A program made the position numbers and the translations under genes. Positions 32,002 to 43,599 of a stretch of DNA of 64,000 nucleotides are shown piece by piece (the stretch's first letter is position 1; each line of letters starts with the position of its first letter). This DNA is from Ascarosepion bandense (taxonomy: Eukaryota > Mollusca > Cephalopoda > Sepiida > Sepiidae): assembly GCA_037127315.1 (NCBI GenBank), contig JBBBDQ010001943.1, positions 92,001 through 156,000 of the forward strand, in the 5' to 3' direction. Below the pieces are notes generated by a model. It worked only from the letters and a program-made list of their open reading frames with translations. It was not told where the DNA came from and did not search any database.

Positions 32002-32514
32002 ATGGCCATTTTTCTGTGTTCAAACATAGTATGTTTGAAATTAAATTAAATTAAATTAAGTTACATGTGTAACAATAAACTCGAGCAGAAACACGCATGG
32101 TGTTGGTCAAAGGTCATTTACTCGATGTCAGTTTAGAAACTGGGGCGCGGTTACCGCCTATGATCATGTGGTCGTGCATCGAGGCGTCTACGCTTATGGA
32201 CAGAGTCGAGAAAGAAAATGAACATTTTTAAGAACTTTGCCCAATTCTGTGAAAATGGATATTAAAAAAAAAAAAGAAAAAAAAAAGAACAATGAAACAT
32301 CGAGCTGGTAGAATAATTTTCACGATGGACACGAACATTGTTGGGTTGCCGATGTAGGCTCCCCTATATATTTTTTTCTTGTTTTTTTTTGTTTCGGCAT
32401 GCACATGTTTCGTTGTTTTGGCGTGCACATGTTTTATACAATTTTCGGGCTTGTGTGGCATGGGGAGGAGTGTGAGGGTGTTGTGCTTAAAATGTTCTTA
32501 GGTGAACATTTTGG
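32002..32514 (+). other. 3' non-coding part of the LTR element
   Basis: AAATTAAATT repeats near 32041 and A-rich runs at 32264-32287; no coding potential. Confidence 0.5.
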
Positions 32515-32533
32515 AAAATGGGAGGGCGAGGAA
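32515..32533 (+). promoter_or_regulatory. Polypurine tract
   Basis: AAATGGGAGGGCGAGGAA-type purine run immediately before the 3' LTR, the expected plus-strand primer site. Confidence 0.75.
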
Positions 32534-32957
32534 TATAATATAACAATCTGGCCCCACCCGAGGAAGGCTGATGCAAGCGAGGGTGTTTCCGGTCGTTGAA
32601 AGGAACGGATGTCGTTTGACCTTATTTCCGGCAGCAGCGGAAATAACTACAGAGGCAAACAGAACAGGTGTCTCTGAGAATTACGTGGGCGTGCGTGGGC
32701 GAGGCAAAACCGGAAGAAAAAGTCCCGGTTCTGGAAGATTATAAAAAGACCTCGGCACACGGATTCGCCAGTAGAGGAGCAACAGAGATCGGCCGGTGAA
32801 GAGAGACACAACAGATAAGACTACACTCCCGTCAACCCATTAGAAGCGCGCTCTCTCAATTCTCTGTTCCCTATGCTACACGGTTCATCGTCATTAATAA
32901 AAATATAACTTTATATTTTTATATATATGCGTGTTTGTTGTTTGTCGATATATAACA
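32534..32957 (+). repeat. 3' LTR
   Basis: Same as the 5' LTR except for about four substitutions and a GA deletion. Its first dinucleotide is TA instead of TG. Confidence 0.95.
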
Positions 32958-32995
32958 GTATTGCAATTCTAACTGAATAAGATATCTTACACCAT

Positions 32996-33171
32996 TTTAA
33001 GAAACAAAAGGTTGTCTCGACGTGGTGCAATGGGTAGCAAGCTTGTCTCGCTAGAACCTATTGCATCTGAGTAGTGAATTCGATCCTTACTGGGTGCCCC
33101 ATAATTTCGGCTTTGTGCCACATCTAAGCGGCGCATAGAAAATTTGCACCCTTTTACTGGGTATGTACAGT
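32996..33171 (+). mobile_element. tRNA-derived SINE of a second type
   Basis: ACGTGGTGCAATGGGTAGCA (about 33021) is an A-box-like and GTGAATTCGATCCTTACTGG (about 33074) a B-box-like segment. A short non-tRNA body (CCACATCTAAGCGGCGC, TTTACTGGGTATGTACAGTT) follows and meets the next SINE in opposite orientation. Confidence 0.8.
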
Positions 33172-33486
33172 TAGTCAGTTAGTTAGGTGCCATACGTGAA
33201 ACAGGCTTTGGGCGATCATGTCTCGAAAGAGACAAGACTGACTGGGCAGAGGATTATCCCATAGTAGGTTGCCATTGCTTTCTGCAGTAGACTGGTTTTC
33301 CAGCCAAGGCTATAGAACCCAATCTGTTCTATTATTTAACCCATAATTGGAGGGAAGAGACAGATTAATACCTTTCCCAAGGATATTTGTGCGTAAGTGA
33401 ATGCAAGAAATTCAACTGGAATTCTAACTCAGCTCCCCGATGTTTCGTTCCGAGTCGATATCCACTGCACGACAACGCACATCCGG
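33172..33486 (-). mobile_element. tRNA-derived SINE, near full length
   Basis: Same family as 6248-6562, minus strand, head at the right (CGATATCCACTGCACGACAAC). With the plus-strand SINE it forms a composite insertion inside R2-like LINE copy 3. Confidence 0.9.
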
Positions 33487-34045
33487 AAGTATCTATAGAC
33501 GGTCTGAATCAGTCTGTAGATGATGCATTTTATACTTATAAAGAAAATTTCTTGTTTTAGAATCCATTCGTCTGTTGTCATTTAGAACTGCAGTTCAAGA
33601 ACTTGAAATTATAATGAACTCCTAATGGTCATAATACAGTTCTGAGAATTCATTTCAGTGCCAAATATTAGTTGCACCTGTATGCAGTATTCTTTTTTGC
33701 ACTATGTCTTTCATTTTTCCTTCACCCTCATTTACACCGAGGTAATTATAAGATTCTTTTTGCTCTCAATATTTATAACGATAAAGTCTAAGCGAAAAAA
33801 GTTTGTTGGAATGATCCTCGTAAAACTGTGGTTTTAGCACATTTATCCAAATATAATTTCATTCCAATGTCTTTACTGAAACATTTTACTGCTTTCATGA
33901 AACCTTCCAACTCCCTGGCATTCCTAGCATACATTTTAAGGCATTAATGTAATATAAATGGCTTATTTTCTCTTGAGATATTTTACAGACAGATTCGATT
34001 CTGTTGATGATTAATGCTATTAGGGGTATCCAAAAATCACACATT

Positions 34046-34264
34046 ACAATTAATGACAGCAGTAGCACTGAAAAAGCTTCATTTGTTTAAAGCCACAGTC
34101 CAGCAGCGGACAACTTGAAACCAAGCTCTCCTAACATTCTGAAGATGAGATTCTGATCTCGAAGTATTAATGAATAATAAATAATTGATGATACCCAATA
34201 TATTCTTTACCTTCCTTTATTATACTAATCGCATTGTGATAACATTCGAATATATACCCATACA

Positions 34265-34304
<40 letters not shown>

Positions 34305-34785
34305 CAAATTCTTTTACAAAATCTTGTTAGGAAAAAATACATTCATATATCCAGAGAAATAAACTTTGTATTAATGCAAAACAAAAAGTGAAAAATGTTA
34401 ATTCACGCAGAACCTCTAATATTATGCATTAAGCTTTGCAATATTTTTGGCAATATTTTCACTTGTATTAATATTTTCACATCCGTCATAATAATTGTAG
34501 TTCTCTTAAAAAAGATTACCGAGTGAACCTTTGAAGAAAGACATTGTTTTAGTTCTTTCTATATTTCTATGAAACCTTGCGAGGTTTGTTCGTGGTGAAA
34601 ATGCATTGTCACACAAAGACAGAAATAACTCATTTATCTTTTGGGAACCTATTTGTCAGTTGCAGATATACAGGGTCCTTATGCAATGGGAACCACCATG
34701 TTTGGTTCTTCCCACAGAATATGCATCAGAATATGCGTCTTTACCAATGTCGCTGATTCTCCTGGTAACCTGGCATTTGCATCAC
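34046..34785. other. Unidentified insertion in the R2-like LINE
   Basis: This block interrupts the LINE between GGTATCC and TTTAAATATTCC. It holds a (TA)n run (34268-34302) and no motif I recognise. Confidence 0.5.
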
Positions 34786-35262
34786 CTTTAAATATTCCTC
34801 TGTAGAAGTTTATTTCACTAGGCTTATAGGTTCTATTTATATGTTTGAGGTAAAGTGTTGTTTTCTATATTGCTATACATTGTTTGATGAAATTCATGAC
34901 AACGGGTTATTTTATGATATAATCCATTTTTATTTTCGCAGAACTCTATCACCTCTTCCATTTTGGGCGGATTGTGTTGGGCGGATTGTTACTTAAGTTT
35001 TTGTCTAGTTCCCTGTAAAATTTAATCGCGTCTGTTTGAAAGATTTTTTCCGTATGAAGAATCTTAGATTCTTTTTTCATAACGTCCTATATTTTGAGCT
35101 TTCACTTGTATTGCTTGTTTTATTTTGTTTTTGTTTTTTTTTGTTTTGTTTTTTTTGGGGGGGGGGGGGTTAGTTAATACGAGTTAATTTTAATTCCTAA
35201 TTTTGTATCTTCTTTCAGCTTTTCTTCCTTTCATCGAGTACTGGTACTTCAATTCTAATTTC
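34786..35262 (-). pseudogene. R2-like LINE copy 3, 5' segment
   Basis: Matches 16250-16400 and then jumps to 17010-17300, so about 0.6 kb with RT motifs 1-A is deleted. It includes a long G-run (35157-35169). Confidence 0.75.
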
Positions 35263-37545
35263 TTTATTTCACCAAACTTATAAGTTCAACTTACATGATT
35301 GAAGTAAATTGTTGTTTTCCATACATTTATGAAATTGATAACAATGGATGATACCTTGCATATATTAAAAAAAATCTTAAGATCCAGGAATGTGGCACAC
35401 TATCGAATGCTTTACGCTAATCTGTCCAGGCACTACTAAGGCTTTTCTTTGCATTGAAGCAGTTTTTTTGAGATCATCCTATTAATAAGTAATTGGTCAT
35501 TACATCTGTAAGAGCCACGTTTTCACCCTTTTTGTTCAAGCGGTAGTATGTCATTTCTTTACAAGAATAAATCTGTTTTGTTAAAAGAGATGTCAATAGT
35601 TTGTAAGTTTTGAGAAGACATTTAATTAGTCTGTAGTTTTGGGGATATTGTATCACCATTCAGTTTACGTTCAACATCCTCCTCTGTGATTCCAACCCAT
35701 ATTTGTTTTGGTTTATTTTTATTCATTCTATCTCTTGTGCAATCCAATCTGCTCTTTGTTATGTTCTTTACGTTAAGCCTATATGTTCCCCAGAACGGCA
35801 AACCTCTTCTATTTTGGGTTGGGAACTGTCACTTCAACTCATTGTTTACTTATTTCTCTGTAAAATTTCTTTGCATCGGTTTGAAAGATTTTTTCCTGTC
35901 TGTAGAATCTTTATTTTTTTACTAGCGTCTTATTCTTTGGGCCTTCAGTTGTATTGTTTGCTTTAGTTTTTCTTTAGTTGATAAAACTTCATTTACACTC
36001 CACCCACGTCTATTGAACAGGTGAAGAGGCTTATCCCTTGTTTCCTGTTCAGGTTGTGGTTTCCGGTTTTTCTCTTCTCCAATCTTTTCACTCTTTTATT
36101 TTATTTTATTTTTTTTTTCAATTGGAGTAGATAGTCTAAACTATCGCCTGGTTCACACTCCACCCACGTCTATTGAACAGGTGAAGAGGCTCCTCCCTTG
36201 TTTCCTGCTTAGGATGTGGTTTCCGGCTTTTCTCTTCTCAAATGTTTTCATTCTTTTATTTTATTTTATTTTTTTTTCAATTGGAGTAGATAGTTTAAAC
36301 TATGGCCCGGTTCACACTCCACCCATGTCTATTGAACAGGTGAAGAGGCTTATCCCTTGTTTCCTGTTTACGTTGTGGTTTCCGGTTTTTCTCTTCTCTA
36401 ATCTTTTCACTCTTTTTTTATTTTTTTTTTTTTCAATTGGAGTAGATAGTCCAAACTATCGCCTGGTTCACACTCCACCCACGTCTATTGAACAGGTGAA
36501 GAAGCTCATCCCTTGTTTCCTGTTTAGGTTGTGGTTTCCGGTTTCTCTCTTTTCCATTCTTTTTACCCTTACGTAGCCCCCTGCGCATCAGTGGCGTTTT
36601 CGCCTTGCTTGGGGTGATATGATTAAAAAAAAAATCTTCCATTTTGTGTCGACTCTTCTACTTTTTCTACTCTTTATGTTTGTTTCATTTACCAGTTCCT
36701 CAAGTTCTGGTAATTCACTCCGAAGTTGTTCAATTTCTGTTTCTATCTTTCTTTTTCAAGATATATTTCATGTCTGTGAGTTTTCCTTTCTTTACTGTGA
36801 TATTTATTTTCTAGTTGCTTCTATTACTGAAACGTATATTGCTTTGAGGAGGCTTATATGTCGGTTATTTTATTTGTATTTTTTTTTTGTAGTTTTGAGG
36901 TTATGTTTCGTTGGTTGTAATTTTGGGTGTTGTTCTCGTTCCTTCAATTCAATATTTTGTGCCTGACTTATATCCCTCATGATTTCTTTATTGCCTTCTT
37001 GTATACTATTCTAGTTTTCCGTAAAATAATTTGATTCAGTAAGTTTTGAACTCGTTTTATTGCAGCCTTGTGAGCGACTAACATCACGTCCTTCCAACTC
37101 TTCAAAACTTTCAACATTTTCACAGTGATTCGTGTGCATCCCAATTTCCTTATTTTTTTTCTTCTTTTTTTTATTTTCTTATTTCTCTCAGTTGATTATC
37201 ACGATATATCTTCTTAGACTGTTACGTTTATTTACATCAATGTACATTCTATTTGTTTTGTTTTGTTTTTTGCCAAATGTCATATATTTGGCGAGTGATG
37301 TTTTCTGAAGTTCGTGCAACGCTTGAAAGAATACATTCATAACTATTTTCTACCCTCACGAGACTATGTTACCTTTTCTTTCTTTAAATAGATGATATGG
37401 GATAATTTGCAGGACCATCATTGAGACTATATCGGTTGTAGAGATCTGAAGATCCTTTACTTGTGTAAAAGATTGTTCCTATAACATTTTTCCTCAGATT
37501 GGTTCCATCCTGAGGGATGGTCTCCCTATTTATTCAATAAAAGAT
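35263..37545 (-). pseudogene. R2-like LINE copy 4, RT and N-terminal region, interrupted by a tandem repeat
   Basis: 35263-35997 aligns with 16300-17220 and 36631-37545 with 17250-17820 (TCACGAGAC, GGACCATCATT, GAAGATCC). It abuts copy 3 in the same orientation. The 160 bp tandem array at 35998-36630 is inserted between TTCATTTACA and TTGTGTCGACTC. Confidence 0.8.
35998..36630 (+). repeat. ~155-165 bp tandem units of a SINE-like sequence with LINE-type tail
   Basis: Four units start with CACTCCACCCACGTCTATTG at about 35997, 36160, 36316 and 36471. The first three end in a T-rich run plus CAATTGGAGTAGATAGTC; only the last continues into the tail CGTAGCCCCCTGCGCATCAG, GGGGTGATATGATTAAAAAA. A monomeric copy lies at 37570-37740. 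The 131-codon open frame on the plus strand is a by-product of the repeats. Confidence 0.85.
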
Positions 37546-37569
37546 AAACAGATAAACAGACTAAACTAA

Positions 37570-37740
37570 CGACTGGTTCACATTCCACCCACATCTATTG
37601 AACAGGTGAAGAGTCTCATCCCTTGTTCCCTGTTTAGGATGTGGTTTCCGGCTTTCTCTTTTCCAATCTTTTCACTCTTACGTAGCCCTCTGCGCATCAG
37701 TGGCGTTTCCGCCTTGCTTGGGGTGATATGATTCAAAACA
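37570..37740 (+). repeat. Monomer of the SINE-like sequence
   Basis: CATTCCACCCACATCTATTG through GGGGTGATATGATTCAAAAC. The tail equals the LINE-type tail at 58.47 kb (reverse), so it may be a SINE sharing a LINE 3' end or a truncated LINE. Confidence 0.75.
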
Positions 37741-38524
37741 AAAAACAGTCTTTAGACATATAGATGAAAAAATGTGTGGAATAAAGGTCTGTAAAAACGA
37801 TAGTACTTTTGATACGTTCAGATATTTGAAAAGTGAAAAAGTTGATCGATGGTATTTCGACGAGAGTCCTGTTAAAAATGATTAAATAAATGTTTTAGGA
37901 GGAAGAACGCATCATTGTGTGTTTCACTTGTGAATCATCTTTCAGGTATTTCTGTAGCAAAAGGCGTCAAAACTGTTAGCCAGTTATGAAAGAATGCATT
38001 TCCATGAGCTACAACACAATTCAAAAGCATCGCTTTTGTTGTAGCCTAGTTAACTCCATGTTTCGTCGGGTTTTTTTTTTTCTGTATTTTAACTCGATGC
38101 TGTGTTTTTTTATTTATATTTTTCTCCTCCTTCGTAACAATGGTCGGCATCATTTTTCCTGTCCACCAAAGACCACTTTATTTTCTATGTGCTCTATGTA
38201 CGCCCCCTCGTTACCGAGTGAGCTTCTCCCCCGACTCATTGCCTTCCTATGCGTTTTATTGTTTCTTTAGCTTTCCTTTTTCCTTTCAGAAAAATCCATC
38301 ACTGTCCTTTGACAAAAGCGCCTGACATGAATCACTTTCTTATTACAGCGAACATCATCTGTTTAGTTTCGAATTTAAACTGTAATGAATCAAAGATGAT
38401 CTGGAGACGTAATCAGATTGGAACTTGGTTGGACAATGGTTGGACAATGGTCGGATTCATATTTCTATTAGGAAGAAAAGAAAGCGTGTAAGATCAGAAC
38501 AAAAAGACATATAAGTGTTTGATT

Positions 38525-38527
<3 letters not shown>
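37741..38527. other. Gene-free stretch
   Basis: Short overlapping open frames only; none has a recognisable domain. Confidence 0.4.
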
Positions 38528-38555
<28 letters not shown>

Positions 38556-38734
38556 AAGAAGAAAGAGATGATGAAGTTGATGAAAACGACAATGAGGATT
38601 ATATATATATATATATATATATATCAAAATATTTATGATGATTAAAAAAGAGCAAGTTAAGGAAAATGAAAAGAAAATAAAAATAAATTAAAAATTCGTA
38701 TCGAATAGAGGAAGAAAATCAAATAGAACGCTGC

Positions 38735-38785
<51 letters not shown>

Positions 38786-38790
38786 AAACA
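38528..38790 (+). repeat. (GAA)n, (TA)n and (GAAA)n microsatellites
   Basis: GAA repeats at 38528-38562, TA at 38599-38624 and GAAA at 38736-38788. Confidence 0.95.
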
Positions 38791-38895
38791 AACATAGAAA
38801 CGTCTAAAAGCATAGAAAATGAAGATAGATAGAGAGAGGGAGAGAAATCTGAATAAGCTAAAATATATAGGTAGATCTAAATAGACTAAGATGTA

Positions 38896-39559
38896 TCTAA
38901 ACTTATATAATAAATGGAACTTTGTCTCTGTGTGTGTGTGTCCGTTACCTATAGACTACGAAACGGCTGAACCGATTTTCTTGAAAATTTACACAGTTGT
39001 ACTATAAGCGTCTGCGAGTGTTCTTAGCTAGGTTTTGTGTCGAGGTACCCCGATAAATATCGAAAATCGATAATCAAAAAAAATCGGGTAATAGAAGGAG
39101 TGATCCGATTTTAATCAAATTTGATACACTCATAGACAAAGACATAAGAAACGATGTTCAGAAGTTTCTAGGTTGTAGTTCTTACAATATTGCAGAAAAT
39201 CCATAATATATATCGAGTCTGATCAAAATCAGTTTTTCTGCCCTTTTATTTTAGTTTTTGCTTCGGGTTCGGCTCTAAGTAGGTATCATTGTAGTTCTTA
39301 GTCTGAGCCATGACACCATTTACTCAGAGGACTTATTTAGCCTTCAAAATTCAGTTTACGACGAAAACAACTTATTTAATATCGATAGCAGGAAATCAAA
39401 ATTTGACTTACCATTCATTTTTCTTTCCATCTACGGTTTCGCTTTAACTGGAAACAACTATTGCTTTTTAGTCTTTCGTGCCAACGTCCAAAGAGTCTGA
39501 ACTCCACGACCATGGATTAGTTTTAAAGCTTTCATTACACCCGAGCAACGCCGGGCTAG
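38896..39559 (+). mobile_element. Helitron-like non-autonomous element
   Basis: The left end follows an A and begins TCTAAACTTATATAATAAAT, followed by the GTCTCTGTGTG and CTATAGACTACGAAACGGCTG block typical of animal Helitron-type elements. The right end has the hairpin CCCG (39540-39543) / CGGG (39552-39555) just before CTAG, followed by T. 5'-TC, a 3' hairpin plus CTAG, and insertion between A and T are the Helitron hallmarks. No Rep/helicase is encoded in 664 bp. Confidence 0.65.
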
Positions 39560-39569
39560 TAGATAGAGA

Positions 39570-39651
39570 GAACTGAATTGACAAAGAAAGAAAGCAAGAA
39601 AGAAAGAAAGAAAGAAAGGAACATAGAAAATGAAGATAGATAGATAGATAA

Positions 39652-39733
<82 letters not shown>

Positions 39734-39840
39734 TTTAATAAACAAAGATATATAGATAGATCTAAATAGACTAAGATATATGGATAGAACTGAATTGACT
39801 AAAAAAGATAAGAAAGAAAGAAAGAAAATAGAAAACGAAA

Positions 39841-39901
<61 letters not shown>

Positions 39902-39905
39902 GAAA
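39570..39905. repeat. (AAAG)n and two (GATA)n microsatellites
   Basis: AAAG-rich at 39580-39620, GATA at 39637-39733 and 39841-39901. A 170-codon open frame on the minus strand is created by them. Confidence 0.95.
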
Positions 39906-42261
39906 AAGAAAGAACAGGAACAAAAGTTGAACATATCTGCAAAGAGAAATTCACAAGCAAAAGGAATCAATAGAAACAGATGAACACATCATAGAAATTC
40001 AAGTAACTTCTAAATAAATTTTTATAATCCCTGTCTATTCTCTATCCATTCTTATTGTTTATCTAATGTGACAATCCATTTCATGATGTGCTAGAAGGAA
40101 TAAACTCTCAATCACCTTTCGAAATAATGCCAAATACTGTGTGGCTAAATTAACCACTTGACCATCCTTTGTCGTTTTCACAAACATGCAGAAAAATCTG
40201 TCAGTAAGAATCAAGTGATGCTCTATGTGCAAACGATAGGCAATCGATAAAACTTTTTTATTGTAAGATCTAAAAGTTCTACAGATGCAAAAATGGCACA
40301 CAATAAAATAGCAAAGGATGCGATATTAGACGCCATCTTTAAATTCTTGAAACTTTCTTCAAATGACAGCATAAAGAAAAAAGCCCCACAAGGTAGATGA
40401 GAACATGTTTTTTTTTCTTTCGCTACAAGACATTCAACAACATTTCTGCCAATTTCAATTATTACTTCATTCCTGAAAATGCAAAGTCACAAATATTTTC
40501 CTTAAAATTTAACAGAAATTCGTTACATATTGATGGAATTATTATAAAAACCAAGTATTAGTTGTTTACAGAACAATGAAATTAAGACAATGTTGTAGAT
40601 TGGTTCTTAATTGTGGTAAAAATCATACTGGCTTGGTAAAATATATATTAACTGTAAGATTTTTTCACGATAAAAATCGTTATGAGCTCTCAGATATTGG
40701 TATAGTTTTATAAGAGAAATATGTTGCGTGTGACTCAGCTTGCAATTTATTGTTAAGATTATTTTGTAATGGTTTTGGGAAATGTTCATTTTTATTATGT
40801 GAAAAAATGTACAACATAGTTTTTATTTATAAATAAATCCACAAGATAGATATCATATAAATATGTTTATTAATATTTTTCTTCAAACATTTAAAAAGGA
40901 AGTATTAACACAATATTTCATGTGGCATGAAGATTAGTAAAAAAACAAAAATGAATAAATTATTATATATTTTTTACAGGTCAGTAGACGAACCTGAACA
41001 ACGTTTGTGTTTTAATTATTGTCTTAACTTTTCCAACTTTAACATTATTCGGTGTATATTTTTTAAAACTCTAGAGATATTTTTAAAAATATTTTTTCAT
41101 AATTTTCTTATCATTTAATTATGTATTATTTTTATCAATTGGATTATAATCTGGAAAGTCTATGATTGATTTTATTTATTCTGGTCTTAGAAAACATTTT
41201 GCTCCTGAATGAAGAAACACTTAAGCTTTTAAATATTTCAGATTGTTACGAATACCAGATTAAAGTAAATTCCTTTACTTTTAAATTTATTTGTACTTTT
41301 ATCAGAATATCAATTTCATTTGCTAAGAAATTTCGAAGAGTCGATCAGCTAAAAAAGAAAAAACACAGAAAGCGGTGAGAAAAGAAAGAAAAACAAAGTG
41401 CTATTTTGCATCCACCGCTGAATCTGACTTTTGCAGCTTTCACACAATTTTCGCAGCCTTGTGAGTGATTAATTCTTTTCCACTATATAACCACTTTCCT
41501 ACAGAAACGTTGCCCTACTCTCGCTATTTTCGCGAGAAACGTTCAGAAGGAGCTACATTCCTTATTTCCGCCAATTCAGACATTCGGAGCTAGGACCCCC
41601 ACCTACACTGATTCGATTCATTCTCATTCCATTCATATTCCATTAGTAAGGAGGATTTATCAATCAGAAAACTTATTTCTCAGAAATTTTATATTGTAGA
41701 GCAGATTCTTGAGATTAATCTTTACTGATCGTCACAATCTTAACCTCTTTATTTTAGAGTCAACCAATATCTATCCTACATATCCTCATAACATTCACTT
41801 GTTGCTTCCCTTTTAGTACAACAACGTGATTTATTAACCCTCTATCTTGAGTGAATCTTGGGCCTTATATTGAGTCAAGAATAGCGAAAAAATATCAGAA
41901 GATTTCCCAGGTCAATCCAATATGAATTTACACTTCATCGTACTAAACGGTTTACATACAAGTTTTTATCAACAGAAATATTATCGATAATTTTATATGA
42001 ACCAATCAGCACTAATCAAGAAAATACGGCAACTAAGACACAAGATGTCTGTAGATGAGTTTAGAAGGAGGCTGTAACAGACAAGACGACAAAATTCCTA
42101 GCAAATTAATACTCTGGCAGATAAGCTAGGAAAAAACCAACGGAGGAAGAAGACTCACATTAGTAGACAGATTTCTAGAAAACGCAGGAAGGAAGACGAC
42201 ACAAGAACGTGTTGACTGCAAGAAACGTGGTGGATGTTTGGAGGTGAACTCGCTAGTTACA
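39906..42261. other. Gene-free stretch
   Basis: AT-rich unique-looking DNA with chance open frames up to 80 codons. I see no family match or conserved motif. Confidence 0.4.
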
Positions 42262-42402
42262 GCAATTCATATTTTCTACTTTTTTCACTATATATATTCT
42301 ATTATATCTTTTATTTATAACTTCTACTTATTTCTAGATATATATTCTGTTATATATTTTATTTATATCTTCTACTTATTTCGAGATTTATATTCTATTA
42401 GG
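42262..42402. repeat. ~48 bp minisatellite, left part
   Basis: Units of the form TATTCTATTATATCTTTTATT plus ATATCTTCTACTTATTTCTAG. The array resumes at 43600 after the mariner. Confidence 0.85.
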
Positions 42403-43590
42403 TTGTCTCAAAAGTTAGTAAACACTTGCAAAATATTGAAATTTTACTCGCCAAGTAATCTAAGGTTACCAGAAAAAACTTTCAAAAAATTGAAATTTTA
42501 CTCGCAAAAACAACAAAAATTATTGCTCAAAATAAAGACCTTAATTTTTGCAAGACTTTCTGCCATCGATCTGCAAGCTTTCGGATCTGGTTAAAGTAGC
42601 ATTCAGCCGGCTTCGAATCAAAGAATTCTTGACACGCTTTCTCGACTTCATTAAACGAGTCGAATCGGCGGCCCTTCAAAAAGTGCTGCATTGAGCGGAA
42701 AAGGCCGTAATCTGATGGAGCACAGTCAGGACTGTAGGTTGGATGTGGCAGAACCTCAAAGCCGTCCAGCTATTTAAACTTGTCTTTGATCTTCCTGGTG
42801 GTGTGTGGCTTGACATTGTCCTGCTGCATCAAAGCGCGCTTTCGGTTGATCAGAGCTGGGTACTTTTGCTTCAACTTTTCGTAGACCTGCTCAAGTTGTT
42901 GACAGTAAAGTTCAGCACTGATGACACGACCATTCGGAACCAACTCAAAATGCACGATTCCTTCAAAGTTCCACCAAACGCACAGCATGACTTTCTTGCC
43001 GAATCGATCTTGTTTTGGAACCGACGGTGTCTCTTGCCCTTTCTGAACCCATCGTTGTCTTGATTGTGCTGGACCAGATAGACCCATTTCTCATCGGATG
43101 TCACAATGCGCTTCCAAAAACTTGTCTTGTGATTTGGTGAGTTTGTGCGGATCTTGGCGCGGCTTTTTGTGAACAAATTCAAGTCGCTTCAAATGTCGGT
43201 GAATTGTCGATTTTCCAACTCTAAGCTCATCAGCCAATTCTCGAGTGCTCGATGAAGGCGCAATATCCAACCCGGTTTGCAAGTTTCCATCATCCAACTT
43301 TAACGGCCGTCCCGAACGAGACTCATCTTCAAGACTCATGTCGCCAGAATCAAAACACTTGTACCACTTTGAGATCGCCGCATATGCAATTGTTCCTTCA
43401 CCTTCGGCAGCACAAATCTCTTCCGCAGCTTTACTGGTTGAAAGACCTCGCTTCCAGCAGTGACGAATCAAAACTTGCAGCTCAATTTTATCAATTGCCA
43501 TCTGGAATACTAAGATGAAAATCACTAAAACAATATAAACGCAAAATTGCATAAAGATTCAATTTTACGCAAGTGTTTACGAACATAATA
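42403..43590 (-). mobile_element. mariner transposon (DD34D), inserted in the minisatellite
   Basis: The element spans from GGTTGTCTCAAAAGTTAGTA (left end, preceded by TA) to GCAAGTGTTTACGAAC on the right. The inner inverted repeat GTAAACACTTGC is present at both ends, but the outer ~14 bases of the right terminus are gone. The minus strand encodes the transposase described next. Flanks on both sides are units of the same minisatellite. Confidence 0.88.
42520..43552 (-). pseudogene. mariner transposase, broken
   Basis: On the minus strand: a helix-turn-helix DNA-binding region (IRHCWKRGLSTSKAAEEI, and YKCFDSGDMSLEDESRSGRP near 43370-43310), a second HTH (STRELADEL...STIHRHLKRL), then TSDEKWVYL (first catalytic Asp), CVWWNFEGI, MQQDNVKPHT (second Asp) and YSPDCAPSDYGLF (third Asp, 34 residues after the second). 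All three aspartates survive. Defects: a frame break near 43100 and a compensating one near 43070, and a stop at 42772-42770 just before the LDGFEVLPHP motif. The similarity is to the Mos1/SETMAR-type group. Inactive. Confidence 0.92.
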
Positions 43591-43599
43591 TTATATTTT

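Larger units (their letters stand above)
29149..32957 (+). mobile_element. Young, internally deleted LTR retrotransposon with env-like ORF
   Basis: Two LTRs of 426 and 424 bp flank about 2.96 kb and are themselves flanked by the 4 bp duplication GTAT (29145-29148 and 32958-32961). The internal part has a primer binding site, the first ~146 codons of a gag, and a short membrane-spanning env-like ORF, but no protease, RT, RNase H or integrase motif, so most of gag-pol is deleted. The LTRs differ at only about four sites and one 2 bp indel, so insertion is recent. It sits inside R2-like LINE copy 3. A Gypsy/errantivirus-like origin is inferred from the gag type, 4 bp duplication and 3' membrane ORF. 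Confidence 0.88.
32958..34045 (-). pseudogene. R2-like LINE copy 3, middle segment (split by SINEs)
   Basis: 32958-32995 and 33487-34045 continue the alignment with 15600-16230 (CTATAGACGGTCTG, GATGATGCAT, AAAACTGTGGTTTTAGCAC). The RT thumb is on the minus strand; no open frame survives. Confidence 0.85.

Noticed and set aside
34606..34791. 61-codon open frame inside the unidentified insertion
   Set aside because: No motif and too short to separate from chance.
36181..36576. 131-codon hydrophobic open frame as a membrane protein
   Set aside because: It runs through tandem SINE-like units; apparent membrane segments are translated T-runs.
39458..39970. 170-codon open frame, and IYLS-type frames at 10780-11074
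   Set aside because: Translations of GATA microsatellites.
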